From Microlunatus elymi (lineage in GTDB: Bacteria; Actinomycetota; Actinomycetes; Propionibacteriales; Propionibacteriaceae), in NCBI RefSeq assembly GCF_007362775.1, contig NZ_CP041692.1, positions 1,860,001-1,924,000 on the forward strand: a stretch of DNA of 64,000 nucleotides. Direction: 5' to 3'. The notes beneath the pieces are model-generated. The model was not told the origin of the DNA. It did not search any database and was given only the letters and a program-made list of their open reading frames with translations. The position numbers and the translations under genes were made by a program. The first letter of the stretch is position 1; the number at the start of each line of letters is the position of its first letter. Shown here piece after piece: positions 61,649 to 64,000 of this stretch.

Positions 61649-62587
61649 ATGCGTACCGCGCCGCAGGACCTCACCGATGCGGCGGTCGCCGAGACGGTGG
61701 CCGCGCACTGGGGAATCACGGCCGCTGCGATCGAGCCTGCACCGGTCGGATTCGGCAGCCATCACTGGGAGTTGACCGGGACCGACGGGAGCCGCTGGTT
61801 CGCCACCGCCGATCGGGTCGGCGACAGCGGGCATGCGCTGACCACGCTGGCGGCCGCGCTGCACACGGCGTACGCGTTGGAGCACCGGTGCGGATTGGCG
61901 TTCGTGGTCGCACCGACGCCGGGTGCCGATCATCGACTGCTGGCCAAGGCCGGCGACTACGCGGTCGCGCTGTACCCCTTCCTGGAGCGGGTCGGAGCCG
62001 GTGTCGCCGATCCGGAGCAACTGCTGACGATGATCATCGCGGTGCACAAGATCAGCCCGGCGCTGGTCGGCGTGGTGCAGGAAGATGATCTTGAGATCGA
62101 GCAGCGCCGCACGCTCGAGGCCGTGTTGTCGAAGCAACGTCGGGGCAGTGGACCGTTCGCCGAGGACTTCGCCGAGTTGGTGATCCAGCACCGACAGCCG
62201 ATCGAGAAGGCCTTGCAGGGCTGCGATCGGATGGCTGCAGAGCAACGTGGCGACAAGGGATCCTGGGTGATTACTCACGGCGAGGCGAAGATCAACAACA
62301 CCATGATCACCGCCGACGGCCCGGTGCTCATCGACTGGGACACCGTACGCGTCGGGCCGCCCGCTCGGGACGTCTGGATGCTGCCGTCGGCACAGGAGTA
62401 CGCCGCTCGGACCGGACGATCCGTACCGCAGCAGCACCTTGACCACTATCGGCTGGTCTGGGATCTGAAGGACCTGTGCAGCTACGCCGGCTGGTTCGCC
62501 GGTGATCATGAACGCACCGCCGACACCGAGCTGGGCTGGCAGGGTTGTCAGTTGATCTGTCAGCGGTTGGCGGACGAGTTCGGTTGA
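61649..62587 (+). CDS. APH-fold phosphotransferase with HGE catalytic loop
   Basis: 312 aa. The kinase loop reads ITHGEAKINNTMI, with Glu where the catalytic Asp of HGDxxxxN is expected but with Asn retained; the metal motif VLIDWDTVRVGPPARDVWML is normal. HGE variants are known in spectinomycin-phosphotransferase-like groups. Substrate unknown. Third APH-fold protein in the window. Confidence 0.82.
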   Translation: MRTAPQDLTDAAVAETVAAHWGITAAAIEPAPVGFGSHHWELTGTDGSRWFATADRVGDSGHALTTLAAALHTAYALEHRCGLAFVVAPTPGADHRLLAKAGDYAVALYPFLERVGAGVADPEQLLTMIIAVHKISPALVGVVQEDDLEIEQRRTLEAVLSKQRRGSGPFAEDFAELVIQHRQPIEKALQGCDRMAAEQRGDKGSWVITHGEAKINNTMITADGPVLIDWDTVRVGPPARDVWMLPSAQEYAARTGRSVPQQHLDHYRLVWDLKDLCSYAGWFAGDHERTADTELGWQGCQLICQRLADEFG

Positions 62588-62611
62588 TCTTTTTGCGTGA
62601 CAGGGAATATT
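62584..62611 (+). promoter_or_regulatory. Possible promoter of the quinone oxidoreductase gene
   Basis: TTGATC (62584-62589), 16-nt spacer, AATATT (62606-62611), 28 nt before the ATG. Overlaps the end of the preceding gene; the AT-rich patch stands out. Confidence 0.35.
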
Positions 62612-62639
62612 CGGTCCGCAACGGGGAGTTGGCAGCGAC

Positions 62640-63563
62640 ATGAGAGCTATCGCGTACGAGAAGTTCGGCTCCGCCGACGTGCTGCAGCCGGTCGACCTGC
62701 CCAAACCGCACATCGGCCCGGACACGGTGCTGGTCAAGGTGAAGGCGGCGGCCGTGAACCCGGTCGACTACAAGATCCGCGAGGGCTACCTGCAGGGCCT
62801 GATCGACGCGCAGTTCCCGGTGGTCCCGGGTTGGGACGTGGCAGGTGTGGTCGAACAACCCGGTCTGGACACGCCGGAATTCCAAGCAGGCGACGAGATT
62901 CTCGCCTACGCCCGTGCCGATGTCGTGTCCGGCGGCACGCTGGCCGAGTACGTCGCCGTGCCGGTCCGGACGGCCGCGCACAAGCCGGCCGAGCTGAGTT
63001 TCGAGGAAGCCGCGGCGCTGCCGCTGGCAGGTCTGACCGCGTTGCAGTCGGTTCGTCGTGCCGGAGTGGACGCAGGATCGACCGTGCTGGTGCACGCCGC
63101 CGCCGGCGGCGTCGGGTCCTTCGCGGTTCAACTGGCCCGACACGCGGGCGCGCGGGTGATCGGCACCGGGTCACCGGACAATCACGACTTCCTCCGGTCC
63201 TTGGGCGCCGAGCCGATCGACTACCACGGCGATCTGGTCGCCTCCGCGCGGGAGCTGGCACCGGACGGCTTCGACGTGATCTTGGACTACGTCGGTGGCA
63301 CCGCCATCGACACCGTGCCGCAGTTGCTCAAGCAGGGCGGCGTTGTGGCGTCGATCACCGACGCCCGAGCTCGGGACGAGTTCGGCGGACAGTATGTCTG
63401 GGTGCGTCCCGACGCGGTGGATCTGGCAGAGTTGGCCGAACTGGCGGCCCGCGGCGTGGTCAAGATCGAGATCTCCGAGGTCTTCGATCTCGATCATGCC
63501 GCCGACGCTCATCGTGCGGTCGAGTCCGGTCACACGCGGGGCAAGGTGGTTGTCACAGCCTGA
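62640..63563 (+). CDS. NADPH:quinone oxidoreductase, zinc-free MDR family
   Basis: 307 aa. GroES-like N-terminal half (VKVKAAAVNPVDYKIREGYL, VPGWDVAGVVE), then the Rossmann motif HAAAGGVGSFAVQLARHAGA. Lacks the zinc-binding Cys cluster of alcohol dehydrogenases. Reduces quinones or enones with NADPH. GGGGAG lies 11 nt before the ATG. Confidence 0.88.
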   Translation: MRAIAYEKFGSADVLQPVDLPKPHIGPDTVLVKVKAAAVNPVDYKIREGYLQGLIDAQFPVVPGWDVAGVVEQPGLDTPEFQAGDEILAYARADVVSGGTLAEYVAVPVRTAAHKPAELSFEEAAALPLAGLTALQSVRRAGVDAGSTVLVHAAAGGVGSFAVQLARHAGARVIGTGSPDNHDFLRSLGAEPIDYHGDLVASARELAPDGFDVILDYVGGTAIDTVPQLLKQGGVVASITDARARDEFGGQYVWVRPDAVDLAELAELAARGVVKIEISEVFDLDHAADAHRAVESGHTRGKVVVTA

Positions 63564-63585
63564 GCCCGAGCGAGGAGGAGTCCGG

Positions 63586-64000
63586 ATGACCGACCGGATC
63601 GAGATCTACGCCGGCCCGACCGGATCGGTGTACGGGGACGGGTCGCGCGGCTACCCGGTGCAGGATCTGCAGGCGGCGATCACGATCATCCGGCAGCGTC
63701 GCCAGCCGGGTCAGCGTGCCGTGGTGTGGCTGGAAAGAGGCAATTATCCGCAATCGGCACCACTCGTCCTGCGGCCGGAGGACTCGTACACCTCCTTCTG
63801 TGCAATGGATCCTGCGGACCCGCCGGTGATCGAAGGCGCGGTCCGGGTGACCGGCTGGCGCGAGATGATCATCAACGGTCGGCCGGTGCTGGCCGCACCG
63901 GCGCCGGCCGACCGCGGCCGGGCGCTGTATGTGAACGGCGTACGAGCACCGCGTCCCCGTCATCCGCAGAACGGATTTCTCCGGATCGCCTCGGTGGACG
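63586..64000 (+). CDS. Right-handed beta-helix protein, 3' end outside window
   Basis: 138 codons are visible and the frame is open to the right edge. GAGGAGGAG precedes the ATG at 63586. The sequence (EIYAGPTGSVYGDGSRGYPV, then WLERGNYPQSAPLVLRPEDS, then PPVIEGAVRVTGWRE) is typical of the start of parallel beta-helix proteins that act on polysaccharides. No signal peptide is seen in the first 40 residues. Starts 22 nt after the oxidoreductase stop, so possibly co-transcribed. Confidence 0.72.
   Translation, partial: MTDRIEIYAGPTGSVYGDGSRGYPVQDLQAAITIIRQRRQPGQRAVVWLERGNYPQSAPLVLRPEDSYTSFCAMDPADPPVIEGAVRVTGWREMIINGRPVLAAPAPADRGRALYVNGVRAPRPRHPQNGFLRIASVD

Noticed and set aside
60296-62737. 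813-aa open frame on the minus strand opposite obgE, proB and the kinase gene
   Set aside because: Spans three well-supported plus-strand genes; composition (Gln/Arg/His/Asp-rich) is that of an antisense shadow in high-GC DNA, with no domain motif.
1-64000. tRNA genes, CRISPR arrays, integrases and att sites
   Set aside because: None seen on reading; no CCA-ended cloverleaf, regularly spaced repeat array or recombinase motif was found, though a tRNA scan was not run.

Overview
The window is a GC-rich actinobacterial chromosome segment. Gene content and order (SigL/RslA-like sigma and anti-sigma pair, folC-DUF4233, ndk, the TIGR03960/TIGR03936 pair, RNase E, rplU-rpmA-obgE-proB, a fused mnhA/mnhB antiporter) fit Propionibacteriales, most like Microlunatus or a close relative. 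That placement is inferred from family recognition, not from a search. No rRNA, tRNA, CRISPR array, integrase or transposase was seen.

Layout. 1-5142: end of an ECF sigma operon, a GNAT acetyltransferase, a small membrane protein and valS. 5288-10053: an MFS transporter facing folC-DUF4233, then a membrane protein and a TetR regulator. 10058-16619 (minus): a kinase-like protein, then a translationally coupled block of inositol-monophosphatase-like enzyme, glycerophosphodiesterase and a four-gene ABC importer, which reads as an uptake and breakdown route for a glycerophosphodiester, possibly a glycerophosphoinositol. 16934-30270: ndk, a fused ABC exporter, a histidine kinase/response regulator pair and a complete mnh/mrp Na+(K+)/H+ antiporter operon. 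30355-40414: an unrecognised protein, the two halves of a radical-SAM system separated by a 3 kb accessory insert (VapBC-like module, DUF2293 remnant, DUF1707, PPOX and GyrI-like proteins), and RNase E, which is split by an apparent 1-nt frameshift. 40424-48335: ferredoxin reductase, an AraC-controlled oxidoreductase block, ArsR with a cation exchanger, and two kinase-like loci. 48479-57922: a sulfatase converging on an operon of fused ABC exporter, GH2 glycosidase and six-hairpin glycosidase, a candidate glycan-use locus. 58158-61573: rplU-rpmA-obgE-proB. 61649-64000: another APH-fold kinase, a quinone oxidoreductase and the start of a beta-helix protein.

Signals beyond genes. (i) A roughly 100 bp structured intergenic repeat occurs three times (1087, 1744, 17530). 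(ii) Fourteen genes have a TANNNT hexamer ending 6-9 nt before the start codon and no Shine-Dalgarno, which points to leaderless transcripts; in two cases the upstream stop codon is part of the hexamer. (iii) GATCTTG/CAAGATC is far more frequent than base composition predicts, and Asp-Leu pairs are often written GAT-CTT although CTT is otherwise rare. (iv) Two perfect palindromes sharing the 13-mer GCCGACTTGTCAG sit at convergent gene ends (41840, 44318).
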